64,000 nt of DNA from NCBI GenBank assembly GCA_963743035.1, contig CAVUOB010000017.1, positions 1-64,000 of the forward strand, read 5' to 3'. Shown here one piece after another: positions 1-7,464 of this stretch (its first letter is position 1; each line of letters starts with the position of its first letter). Below the pieces are notes generated by a model. The model searched no databases and had not been told where the DNA came from. It saw only the letters and a program-made list of their open reading frames with translations. This DNA is from PALSA-911 sp963743035 (GTDB taxonomy: Bacteria > Pseudomonadota > Alphaproteobacteria > Acetobacterales > Acetobacteraceae). The translations under genes and the position numbers were made by a program.

Positions 1-344
1 CCACCCATCAGTGGCTGGGTGAAGAATAATGTCCCTTCGAATTCGATCGACCCGTGACTGTTGACGAGGCGATGCTTCAGCTTTCGATGATGGACTTGCC
101 AGCGTCCGAATAAAAAGTCGAAGTCATGCAGTCCCGGCACCGCACTTTCTGCATGAGCTATCTCTATCCCGAACCTGGGGAGGATTGCGCCATGGAGAGC
201 CCCGACGATGCCAGGCCTATCCCCCAAGCACAACATCACAGCAATGTGCTGACGTATTTCCACGTGTGACTCCTCTTCGTTCCGAAACACCGCCGGCGAT
301 CCGTCCGTATCCCGTCGAGTTTCGGTTGATTTGTTTTTGTCTGT
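1..344. other. No gene recognised at the left edge
   Basis: All three forward frames are interrupted repeatedly and no frame gives a protein I recognise. A short open stretch around 50-113 could be the end of a frameshifted gene entering from the left, but it is too short to name. Given the frameshifts in the next genes, a decayed or mis-sequenced coding end is plausible. Confidence 0.4.
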
Positions 345-906
345 CTACTGTTTCAAGTAACGAAGCGCAACACATCCCGACTTAAAAATCTTTGACTCAA
401 CAAGTTTTAATTGTAATTTCTCTTGCAGGTTGATACCTTCAAACAACCGTCTCCCTTCTCCTAAAACTATCGGGTGAACCACAAAATGATATTCATCAAT
501 CAGACCAAGCTCTACAAGTTGTGAAGGAATGGTTACACCACCGGTTAAAATATTTTTGCCTTGTTCTTGTTTCAATTTAAGTATTTCGTCGTGAAGGCTC
601 GTACGAACAATTCTCGTTTTTTTCCCTTCAGCGCTGTCTAATGATTGTGAGAAAACAATAATTTTGTCGACGGCGTCAAATGCCTGGGCAAATTCGATAT
701 CTGCTTTTGTCTGCCCGGAAGGGTTTTTCGCCACATCGGGCCAATAAGGAACCATCAATTGATAAGTTTTACGCCCGTAGAGGAATGTGTCAGCATCTCG
801 CGTGAGGTGCGTAAAATACGTCAATCGTTTCTTCATCGGGATTGAATTTGGTATGGTCGCAGCAGCCATCCAAGGTCATGTTGATTGCGAAGATTACATT
901 TCTCAT
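345..906 (-). pseudogene. Dihydrofolate reductase/RibD-C family protein, frameshifted
   Basis: Two overlapping frames together give one protein of about 186 residues. The first begins at the ATG at 906 (MRNVIFAINMTLDG...) and breaks near 820. The second continues with ...THLTRDADTFLYGRKTYQ and runs to 345. Features of the family are the N-terminal strand with NMTLDG, the GRKTY segment, KNILTGGV and the C-terminal FxSGCVALRY-type strand. This is the RibD C-terminal/DHFR-like fold, usually an NADPH-dependent reductase of unassigned substrate. Removing one base near 818-820 restores a continuous frame, so this is either a sequencing indel or a recent frameshift. The gene is visibly AT-richer than everything around it, with AAA/TTT-rich codons, which suggests a foreign origin relative to its neighbours. 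Confidence 0.7.
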
Positions 907-1029
907 TTCCGCCTCAGATCGGGAACATGCGGTGCAAGAGTCGCCAGGTTCGACCTCCTGCTCCTTGCTCTGTGCTCTGTGACTGAGCATCATAACAACA
1001 CTCCGAGATGGCGCAGTTCCGTATGCTGC

Positions 1030-1093
1030 CAGATCCAAGTCAAGATCGAGATCAACGTCAAAGGCAACGGACAGGAGTGTTCGTTCCACACGG
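1030..1093. repeat. Palindromic intergenic repeat, copy A
   Basis: The run AAGTCAAGATCGAGATCAAC leads into AAAGGCAACGGACAGGAGTG and TTCGTTCCACACGG. The core CGGACA...TGTTCG is a near-palindrome. Copies B (1884-1949) and C (5604-5654) share the same order of blocks: a GTCAAAG-type lead, the palindromic core, then a C(A/T)ACACGG tail. The family is confined to the left, acidobacterial-like part of the window. Confidence 0.6.
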
Positions 1094-1189
1094 GATTGTA
1101 GGGGTAGATTCGAAGGCAGATCTCCTGAGCCCTTCCTCGCCGCTTGGCGCGGCTGCGAAGGGGTTCGGAATGACAAAATTTGCCCGGCG

Positions 1190-1215
1190 GACAGCCGGGG
1201 GCGGCTGTCCCCACA
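1190..1215. repeat. GGACAGCC palindrome, copy 1
   Basis: GGACAGCC and GGCTGTCC are perfect inverted arms separated by a G-rich spacer and followed by CCACA. A second copy, preceded by the same GCCCGGC block, lies at about 2665-2703. It is a short hairpin-forming repeat in non-coding sequence. Confidence 0.6.
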
Positions 1216-1296
1216 TGAATGCTGCCCACGTGCGGTTGGGCTTCTATTCATGGGCTTTTTGCGGTAGGCTTTAGGCCGCTGGTTAAAGGAGGCTTT

Positions 1297-1861
1297 ATGG
1301 CGCAGACTTCGGGGGAGATGGTGCGACAGGCTTCGACGGTTTCGATTTTGTGGGGAGTGTTGCTGATTGTGTTTGGCATGGTGGCGGTGGGTTTGCCATT
1401 TCTGGCTGCGGTGGCGATTAACGCGCTGGTGGCGTGGCTGATTATCCTGGCGGGCGTCGTCCACCTGGTGCTGGCTTTTCGGGCGCATGGCGCGGAGAGC
1501 ATGATCTGGAAGCTGCTGGTGGGAGTGGCTTATTTGTGCTTCGGCGGATACGTGATCGTGCATCCGGTGCTGGGAGTGGCGTCGCTTACGCTGCTGCTGG
1601 CAATTCTGTTTTTAGTGGAAGGCGTGCTGGACATCATTTTGTTTTTCAAGATGCGAGCCATGCAGGGAGCGGCTGGGTGCTGATGGATGGCATCGTTACG
1701 CTGCTGCTGGGAGGGTTGATCTACCTGCAATGGCTTTGAGTTTGGCGTGGCGATTGGGACGCTGGTCGGGATCAGCATGATCTTCAGCGGTGGCGCGGAT
1801 AATGATGTCGTTGGCAGTGCGCAATGTTGGGGACGGGGTCGACGTGTCGCTGGCGGCTTAG
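1297..1861 (+). pseudogene. HdeD/DUF308 family membrane protein, frameshifted
   Basis: The start ATG at 1297 follows a strong ribosome site (AAAGGAGG). The first frame gives STVSILWGVLLIVFGMVAV and several further hydrophobic segments typical of HdeD-like proteins with tandem DUF308 repeats. It breaks near 1660. The second frame continues with VLMDGIVTLLLGGLIYLQW, and a third (VAIGTLVGISMIFSG) follows from about 1747. Another one-base shift near 1785 gives a normal-looking tail ending at a TAG at 1859-1861. The reconstructed length is about 187 residues with six membrane helices, the usual size for the family. HdeD in Escherichia coli is linked to acid resistance; the function here is inferred only from family. 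At least three one-base shifts are needed, so it is either decayed or poorly sequenced. Confidence 0.7.
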
Positions 1862-1883
1862 CGGGCGCCGCGTTCGACTCCAA

Positions 1884-1949
1884 TAAACGGCAAGGACAAG
1901 GTCAAAGTCAAAGGCAACGGCAACGGACAGGAGTGTCCGTTCCACACGG
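1884..1949. repeat. Palindromic intergenic repeat, copy B
   Basis: This is the best copy of the repeat. AACGGCAAGGACAAGGTCAA and AGTCAAAGGCAACGGCAACG lead into CGGACAGGAGTGTCCG, a perfect inverted repeat (CGGACA/TGTCCG), followed by TTCCACACGG. It lies between the broken HdeD gene and the broken rhomboid gene. Confidence 0.65.
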
Positions 1950-1976
1950 AGCGATCCCGACATGGAGGACCGAGAA

Positions 1977-2636
1977 ATGGGAGGATTGATCCCGCTAGGG
2001 GATGTTTCTCGGCGTCCGAGACGCAGCCGCTCGTTACAATCCTCATCATCGTGGTGAATGTGTTCGTGTTTGTGCGGGAGTTGATCGGTGGCGAAGCGTT
2101 CGTCACCCAGTGGTCGGCGATTCCCGCACAGATTTTTTCGGGGCATGGCTGGATCACGATCTTTACAGCGATGTTCATGCACGCCAGCTGGTCGCACATC
2201 ATCGGCAACATGGTTTTCTTGTGGGCGTTCGGGCCGGAGATGGAAGACGCGATGGGGCGCGGGCGCTATCTGGTCTTCTATCTGGTGGGCGGGATCGTCG
2301 CCATGCTGGCGCAGATGCGGCCAGTCCTCATTCCACCGTGCCCAACCTGGGCGCCAGCGGGGCGATTGCGGCGGTGATGGGCGCGTTTCTGGTGACGTAT
2401 CCCCACGACGGATTCGCTCGATTTTGCTGATCGTTATCTTCGTGCAGATCACATTCATTCGGCGGCGCTGTTGATCGGCTTCTGGTTCTTACCCAGCTCT
2501 TTAGTGCCGGCCGGTGGCGCACGCGCAGACGGGCGGTGTGGCGTATCTGGCGCATGTTGGCGGCTTCATCTTCGGGGCTGCCACGGCACGGTTGTTTGAG
2601 AGTGCGGAACGGCGGTCGGTGGAGTCCGGCGCTTAA
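1977..2636 (+). pseudogene. Rhomboid family intramembrane serine protease, frameshifted
   Basis: Successive frames reconstruct a rhomboid. They give VTILIIVVNVFVFVRELIGG (first helix), then TIFTAMFMHASWSHIIGNMV with the HxxxN-type oxyanion segment, then GRGRYLVFYLVGGIVA. The catalytic-serine motif GASGAIAAVMGAFLVTYP follows, and finally VAYLAHVGGFIFGAATARLF with the catalytic histidine. All hallmark motifs are present and in order, but at least four single-base shifts (near 2025, 2315, 2410 and 2460-2520) separate them. The stop is TAA at 2634-2636. The reconstructed length, about 220 residues, fits the bacterial GlpG-like core. An alternative start is ATG at 1962 in the same frame. Confidence 0.7.
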
Positions 2637-2826
2637 GTTGGAATCAAGGTCAAAGGCAGCCGGGCTTTGCCCGGCAGACAGCCGAGGGCGGCTGTCCCCA
2701 CATTGGGTGTTCCTTGCTCACCCATTACTTGCCCACACTTTGGTGTGAAAGACGTCCGAAACTTCCTTTCGACTTGTAACTCTAATTGGGTGACGACAAC
2801 GGCCGTTCGCGGCCGGGAGGGTTGGT
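2637..2826. repeat. GGACAGCC-type palindrome, copy 2, and spacer
   Basis: Positions 2640-2703 hold AATCAAGGTCAAAGGCAGCC, the hairpin GCCGGGCTTTGCCCGGC, then GACAGCC...GGCTGTCCCCACA. The last part is the same palindrome as at 1190-1215. The rest, up to the msrA start, shows no feature I can name. Confidence 0.55.
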
Positions 2827-3509
2827 ATGTCCAGAATTTCGGTACGAAGGGTGGCGATGATGTTCGATGGTGCTGGCGGGGGACGGCGGCTTGCCGCGCG
2901 GGGAGCGGAGCGAGCGCGGCGGTGCCGGGTCCGGTGGTGGATGAGGTTAAGGCTGCGCGGAGGTAGGAGAGACGGCCGTGGTGGCTGGGGGATGCTTCTG
3001 GGGAATCCAGGCGGGTGTTTCAGCATGTGAAAGGTGTGCACAGCGCTACCTCGGGAGACTCGGGCGGGACGGTGAAGAATCCGGATATATGAAACGGTGA
3101 GCAGCGGGAGCACGGGGCATGCGGAGTCGGTGAAGAATTGTTTGACCATCTGTCGCAGGTGGGGTGACTTATGGAGAGTTGCTGTGCGTGTTTTTCTCGG
3201 TGGCGGGCTGGGCCACGACGGAGCTGAACCGTCAGGGGCCGGATACGGGCACGCAGTACGGCGGTGATCTTCTACAGCAATGACGAGCAGAAGCACATTG
3301 CCGAGGCTTACATTGCGCAGCTTGACCAAGCGAAAGTGTTTCGGCGGCCGATCGTGACGCAGGTGGTGCCGTTGCAGGCGTTCTATGATGCGGAAGATTA
3401 TCATCAGAATTATGCGGAGATGCATCCGAGCGATCCTTACATCGTGTTTAACGATGCTCCGAAGGTGGCGAATTTGCGGAAGGAATTTCCGGAGCTTTAT
3501 AACAAGTAG
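2827..3509 (+). pseudogene. msrA: Peptide methionine (S)-S-oxide reductase MsrA, frameshifted
   Basis: The last part is clean: from 3264 the frame reads YSNDEQKHIAEAYIAQLDQA and AEDYHQNYAEMHPSDPYIV, the conserved MsrA C-terminus. Upstream, other frames supply GGCFWGIQ with the catalytic cysteine (about 2985-3010), then VKGVHSATSG, the SGGTVKNPDY-type loop and ELNRQGPDTGTQYG. The order is that of a normal MsrA with an N-terminal leader, but at least five one-base shifts break it. MsrA repairs the S-epimer of oxidised methionine. It sits directly upstream of msrB, the enzyme for the R-epimer, as in many bacteria. The start at 2827 is a guess. Confidence 0.75.
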
Positions 3510-3541
3510 CAGTTCTCAGTTCTCAGTTCCCAGTTCTCAGT
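3510..3541. repeat. Heptanucleotide tandem repeat (CAGTTCT)
   Basis: Four and a half copies of CAGTTCT, one of them CAGTTCC, lie directly after the msrA stop codon and before msrB. Simple repeats of this kind are prone to slippage. No function is apparent. Confidence 0.8.
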
Positions 3542-3588
3542 CGTGAGGTAAGGGTCTTTGGTGGGACTGACTCGGTGGCGGAGGAGTT

Positions 3589-4188
3589 ATGTTTGATTTG
3601 GTGAATCGGAGTGATAAGGGTGAAACGAATTTGGGGCGGCGCGTGTTTTTGGCGGGCATTGGGGCGGCGCTGGGCGGGGCGCTGTTGTGGAAGTGGCGGA
3701 AGCCTTACGTGATTGCAGTGGCGGCGAAGGCGGAACCGGGGGAAGTGACGATTGTGCAGTTCTCCGATGACGGCAAGCGGCTGGGAAAGGCGAAGATTGC
3801 CAAGGTGGTGAAGTCGGAGGAAGAGTGGCGGCAACTGCTTTCGCCGGGAGCATTTGAGATCACGCGGCACGCCGATACGGAAATTGCCTACACCGGGAAG
3901 TATTGGAATCTGCACGACAGGGGGATTTTTCGCTGCATCTGCTGCGATAATGCGCTGTTCAGCTCAGCGACGAAGTTTGATTCTGGAACCGGGTGGCCGA
4001 GCTTCTGGGCGCCGATCGCGCAGGAGAATGTTCGGGAGATACGCGACACGAGCATTGGGATGGACCGGACAGCGATTGCATGCACGGAATGCGACGCGCA
4101 CCTGGGGCATGTGTTCGATGATGGTCCGCAGCCGACGGGGTTGAGGTATTGCATGAATTCGGCGGCACTGCGGTTTGTGAAGACGTAG
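3589..4188 (+). CDS. msrB: Peptide methionine (R)-S-oxide reductase MsrB, with N-terminal export-like leader
   Basis: Intact, 199 residues, preceded by GGAGGAG. The N-terminus carries a twin-arginine-like leader (GRRVFLAGIGAALGGALLW), so the enzyme is probably periplasmic or membrane-anchored. The MsrB domain spans about residues 55-197. It has the zinc-binding pairs CICC (about 124-127) and CTEC, the FDSGTGWPSF substrate loop, LGHVFDDG, and the catalytic Cys188 in RYCMNSAALRF. MsrB reduces the R-epimer of methionine sulfoxide in proteins. It follows the broken msrA and precedes a strong terminator, so the two genes probably formed one unit. It is one of only two intact genes in the first 6.9 kb. 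Confidence 0.92.
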   Translation: MFDLVNRSDKGETNLGRRVFLAGIGAALGGALLWKWRKPYVIAVAAKAEPGEVTIVQFSDDGKRLGKAKIAKVVKSEEEWRQLLSPGAFEITRHADTEIAYTGKYWNLHDRGIFRCICCDNALFSSATKFDSGTGWPSFWAPIAQENVREIRDTSIGMDRTAIACTECDAHLGHVFDDGPQPTGLRYCMNSAALRFVKT

Positions 4189-4211
4189 AGCGTCGAATCG
4201 CTTTTAAAAAA

Positions 4212-4240
4212 ATGGAGTGACGGAGGATCCGTCACTCCAT
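4212..4240. terminator. Bidirectional intrinsic terminator
   Basis: A perfect 13-bp stem (ATGGAGTGACGGA at 4212-4224, TCCGTCACTCCAT at 4228-4240) has a 3-base loop. It is flanked by an A-tract (TTTTAAAAAAA) on the left and TTTTTCTTT on the right. It lies about 24 bases after the msrB stop. Confidence 0.93.
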
Positions 4241-4249
4241 TTTTCTTTG

Positions 4250-4666
4250 GCTCAAGTTTCTGGAGATTAGATTGGAGTGGTTAGTGACTATCGCCGTCGT
4301 GATCGACGTCGCCCGCACTCTGGGTGCTTTTCAGCGTGACGGTGTCTGAGGGTTGCGGAGTGTTTTCTGTTGCGTCGGCTGAGGTTTGGGTGCGGCCGGT
4401 TTGGCGGCTTCGCTGGCATGGCTGATGTTGGAGCTAATTGGGTTCACCATGTGGGGAACATCGGCGATGTCGTGAGAAGCTTTAGTTGAGGCGAAGGTTA
4501 TTGTTATTAGTGATTCTTAACGCGGGTTATCGGCATTTTGCTCCCGGTTAGGTGCCTCAGGGGCTGAAGCCCGATTCAGAGTCGCGCTGCTATAACGCAG
4601 GCCTGTAAGGCCTGCTCCACCCTCTGACTCCCATCTGGAAGGCCTGGTCCACTCTCGTCCTTCGGT
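4250..4666. other. Non-coding stretch, no gene seen
   Basis: No frame gives a recognisable protein. The segment 4550-4620 contains GGTGCCTCAGGGGCTGAAGC and AGGCCTGTAAGGCCTGCTCC. The second holds a small inverted repeat (AGGCCT...AGGCCT) and looks like another intergenic repeat of the left region. Confidence 0.45.
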
Positions 4667-5329
4667 TCAGGCGCCGGTTACGAAGAAGTTTTCCTCCGGC
4701 TTTTGTTCGGGTTGATTGGGGGCTGCGTCGGCGGTGACGTCCTGGACGAAGTCGCGGCGGCGCTCCGGGCCCTTGCGGTCGATCACGCGCACGCGGCGGG
4801 CTGGCATGTTGCTGGGTTCGAGGCTGACGATGCGGCCATCGCGTACCTGGATGTGGGAGCGAAACCAATCGGTGCGGAACATTCGTCCGGAACAATAAAA
4901 CGTCATGCAGGCGGCGATGGGGCCTTCGAATTCTTTTCCGGTGCAGGCGAGGATGCGCTTGCCCATTTCCTGGTTCCAGGTCAGGCCTCCGACCAAGGGG
5001 TCGTTGAGGCGGCAGCGCTCGAAGGGAACGGCGTGCGAGATCTTGCGCAGTTGCAGCAACTGCAGCAGGACGGAACTCTTGGCCAGGTTGGTGACGATGA
5101 CGTTGGCCTCGGTGCTCGATACGCGCTCGAGCTTGATGTGCAGATCGGGCGACCATTCGCGCTCGAATTCTTCGCGGGCAAGGGCCAGGCCTTTGTCGGT
5201 TGCCTCCACGTAACGAAGGGTGGCGCGGACGAGGATTACGCTGAAGAAACAGGTGACGATGGTCGCGATGATGGGAATATAGCTGACCAGAGTGGTGAAC
5301 GACATGCGGAACGAGTTGATCCACTGCAT
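4667..5329 (-). CDS. Hypothetical protein with one N-terminal membrane helix
   Basis: Intact, 220 residues, not recognised. Residues about 12-40 (TLVSYIPIIATIVTCFFSVI) form a single membrane anchor, followed by a short charged stretch with ATDKGLALAREEFEREWSPD. The rest is a soluble domain with alternating strands (VIVTNLAKSSVLLQLLQL, then RFRSHIQVRDGRIV-like sequence), probably cytoplasmic or periplasmic beta-rich. Such small anchored proteins are common as lineage-specific conserved hypotheticals. The gene stands alone between non-coding stretches; nothing in the context indicates function. A longer overlapping frame here is a shadow. Confidence 0.6.
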   Translation of the reverse strand: MQWINSFRMSFTTLVSYIPIIATIVTCFFSVILVRATLRYVEATDKGLALAREEFEREWSPDLHIKLERVSSTEANVIVTNLAKSSVLLQLLQLRKISHAVPFERCRLNDPLVGGLTWNQEMGKRILACTGKEFEGPIAACMTFYCSGRMFRTDWFRSHIQVRDGRIVSLEPSNMPARRVRVIDRKGPERRRDFVQDVTADAAPNQPEQKPEENFFVTGA

Positions 5330-5655
5330 ATCAGGTTTGGCTCCTCGCTGCGCGCCAAGCGCGGCTATGGCTCAAAAGGGGGAAGGGCTGGCGTTCTGCG
5401 TCGTTCTGTCTGGCTGGAGGAAGTCTAGCTAGAGAGTTACGGGGGCTCCAGATGCGTATGGTGCTGCGGCTAGAGCGTGGCGATGGGGAGACTTTGGTAA
5501 CTGTGGAAAAGATCCCTAACACAGAGGACACGGGGGAACACAGGGTAGAGCGAATGAGAACGGCACTCGCAGTTAATTACTTTGACAATAGCATCGACAG
5601 TCGACGTCAGAATCAAAGTCAAAAGCAGCGGACGGGGGCGTCCGCTCTACACGGA
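5330..5655. other. Non-coding stretch with palindromic repeat copy C
   Basis: No gene is seen. Positions 5604-5654 contain GTCAGAATCAAAGTCAAAAG followed by CAGCGGACGGGGGCGTCCGC and TCTACACGG. This is a third member of the palindromic repeat family (arms GCGGACG/CGTCCGC). Confidence 0.55.
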
Positions 5656-6435
5656 TTATTCGAGGACGCTGTCGTCTAGTTTTTTGCGGCCCCAGTCGGC
5701 TGCGGCTTGCACGAAGGCTAAGACAACAGGGTGCGGATTTTTCTCGGTGGATGAAAGTTGCGGCTGGAACAGAGTTGCGATGAAGAAGCGGTGAGTGGGC
5801 GACTCGATGGCGCGGATTTCGTCCTTGGAGCCGCGGGCTACGACTGGAAATCCCGCTTCCATGGTCATCCATTCGTACTCGGGATTCACTTCGAAGTTGC
5901 AGAAGAATTCTTCGGTTACGACTTCTTTTCCTTGCCATAAAACGATGCAGGTAGGAGCCGGGACGGAGGCGGATCTCGGACTTTTCCGGAGAGTTTCGGG
6001 GCGTCGCCTTTGCGGTTGGGAACGGCGCAGGCTACGGGATAGATGACGATGTTTTTGCGATTCGGAGTCTTTTTCGGCGGTGGTGGCGTCAGGGATGCCG
6101 AGCACATTGCGGGCGAACTCGATTAGCGCGTACTGGAAGCCGCCGCAGGTGGCCAGAAAAGGCCAGTCGTGGACGCGGGCGAACTCGATGCCTTTGAGCA
6201 TGCCGTCGAAGCTTTTGTAGGGGCTGCCCGGCGAGGCCCAGAGGCCGTCGAAGGAATCGAGAAGTGTCCGCGCCGGCGGAGGTTAGCGAAGGGGTCGGAA
6301 TCCAGGCGGATTCGAGTTTCAAATCGAGCTTGTGGGCGGCGTGCTGCAGCGAATCTTGGTGGCGTGATGGGAACGGAATTCAGGATTGAAGTCGCCGAGG
6401 ATGCCGATCCGAACGGCGTTACTCACAGGGGCCAT
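5656..6435 (-). pseudogene. CTP-synthase-like class I glutamine amidotransferase, frameshifted
   Basis: From the ATG at 6435 the frame reads NAVRIGILGDFNPEFRSHHA and breaks after about 27 codons. A second frame continues DSLQHAAHKLDLKLESAWIP, and a third (from 6201) gives FLATCGGFQYALIEFARNVL and, near the end, ESPTHRFFIATLFQPQLSST. The CGGFQ motif supplies the nucleophilic cysteine of class I amidotransferases, and the ATLFQPQ segment contains a degenerate site where the catalytic HPE usually lies. The family is the CTP synthase C-terminal-region-related group, a stand-alone amidotransferase of unknown partner. A broken interior (about 5960-6080) and at least three shifts mean no full-length product as written. 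Confidence 0.65.
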
Positions 6436-6663
6436 TGTACTAGAGCGGGTTGGGGTGGTTGGCGGGTCGCGGTTAGAGGCTTGGTGCGGGCCCTATGGGT
6501 GCGGGTTCGCGGTTCTGACGGCTTCTGGGCTGCGCCGGGTTGAGGCGTGGGTGATTGTGGTTGGCGTGGAGGAGATGGACGCTGAAAGCAGATTCCTCGC
6601 TTCGCTTGGAATGACAAGGGTTGCTTATTGTTCCTCGCTGCGCTCGGAATGACAAGAAATCTC
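6436..6663. repeat. Non-coding stretch with GGAATGACAAG repeat pair
   Basis: Two copies of a motif lie at about 6594-6655: CCTCGCTTCGCTTGGAATGA + CAAG and CCTCGCTGCGCTCGGAATGA + CAAG. A third, degenerate copy is near 1137-1172. No gene is seen in the rest. Confidence 0.6.
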
Positions 6664-6942
6664 TTAGAGCATGTGGGTTATGGCTAGCAGGAGGTAGAGG
6701 CTGAGCAGAGCTAGGGCGGGGCCGCCCCAGATCATCAGAGTGCATTTCCATCCCAGCGAGCTGGCGAGGTCGCGCTGGCTGCGCCAGGAGATGAGGAAGG
6801 TTGGGTTGTTCTTGCCTTTCATCAGCACTACGGCGGGGCGTGGGTCGAAGCCGTCGGTGGCGGTGGATGTCGCGCCGCCGGTGGGAGTTACTTGGGCTGC
6901 GGCCCAGGCTGCCGGGCTGGTGATGCCTGCCTTCTGAAGTCT
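6664..6942 (-). CDS. Hypothetical protein, N-terminally cut by the sequence junction
   Basis: About 93 codons are readable up to the junction. The visible part has a low-complexity Ala/Thr/Gly segment, a domain piece (PAVVLMKGKNNPTFLISWRS, then QRDLASSLGWK), and a C-terminal membrane helix (GGPALALLSLYLLLAITHML). I do not recognise the family. The true start is missing because the sequence switches to nuoM at about 6942; the ATG at 6945 is created by the join and is not a credible start. Confidence 0.45.
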   Translation of the reverse strand, partial: RLQKAGITSPAAWAAAQVTPTGGATSTATDGFDPRPAVVLMKGKNNPTFLISWRSQRDLASSLGWKCTLMIWGGPALALLSLYLLLAITHML

Positions 6943-6945
6943 CAA
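6935..6945. other. Chimeric junction between two genomic backgrounds
   Basis: On the minus strand the conserved NuoM segment GVWGHGNRVYAAF stops at about 6942. The expected continuation (KFFLYTLLGS in the family) is replaced by an unrelated reading frame. To the left, base composition, repeats and gene content change completely. Confidence 0.75.
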
Positions 6946-7453
6946 ATGCGGCGTAGACCCGGTTGCCGTGGCCCCAGACGCCGATGATCAGATACATCGG
7001 GATCAGCACGGCCTCGAAGAACATATAGAACACGACGAAGTCGAGCGCGCAGAACATGCCGACCATCATCGTTTCCAGGATCAGGAACGAGAGCATGAAC
7101 TCCCGCACCTTCGTCTGGATCGATTCCCAGCTCGCCAGGATGCAGATCGGCGTCAGCGCCGTGGACAGCAGCACGAACAGCACGGAGATGCCGTCCACGC
7201 CCATCTTGTAGCCGACGCCGTATTCCGGCAGCCAACTGACGCTTTCGACGAACTGGAAGCCGCCCTCCTGCGGGTCGAACTTCACCCACAGCACCAGCGA
7301 GACGAAGAACACGATCAGGCTGGTCCAGAGCGCGGCCCAGCGGGCGTTGGAAGCGACCACCGCCTCCTCGCCACGGATGGTCATGATGATCAGCCCGCCG
7401 ATAAGCGGCAGGAAGGTGATCAGGGAGAGCAGCGGAAAGCCGGCCACGTTCAT
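6942..7453 (-). CDS. nuoM: NADH-quinone oxidoreductase subunit M, truncated at the junction
   Basis: About 170 N-terminal residues of an antiporter-like complex I subunit that normally has about 500. Visible are LLSLITFLPLIGG, the MGVDGISVLFVLLSTALTP segment and EAVLIPMYLIIGVWGHGNRV, which holds the conserved glutamate of the proton channel. Homology ends abruptly after VYAAF. The ATG at 7453 fits family N-termini. A GTG at 7468, overlapping the nuoL stop as GTGA, is the alternative and would suit translational coupling. The loss of the C-terminal two thirds, and of nuoN beyond it, is best explained by a chimeric join rather than by a real deletion. Confidence 0.85.
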
Positions 7454-7464
7454 GTTAGCACCCG

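Larger units (their letters stand above)
907..1296. other. Intergenic stretch made of degenerate and palindromic repeats
   Basis: No gene is visible. The stretch holds a GGACAGGAGTGT-type repeat at about 1030-1093, a degenerate copy of a CTCGC..GGAATGACAA motif at about 1137-1172 and a palindrome at about 1190-1215. All three motif types recur elsewhere in the first 6.7 kb. Confidence 0.5.

Noticed and set aside
1..185. Possible end of a ribosome hibernation factor-like gene
   Set aside because: A short VTVDEAMLQL-like stretch is suggestive only; the surrounding sequence does not support it.
4703..5428. Plus-strand open frame opposite the 220-residue hypothetical
   Set aside because: Either frame could be coding, but the minus-strand product has a sensible membrane anchor and balanced composition while the plus-strand one is Gly/Asp/Val-rich without features.
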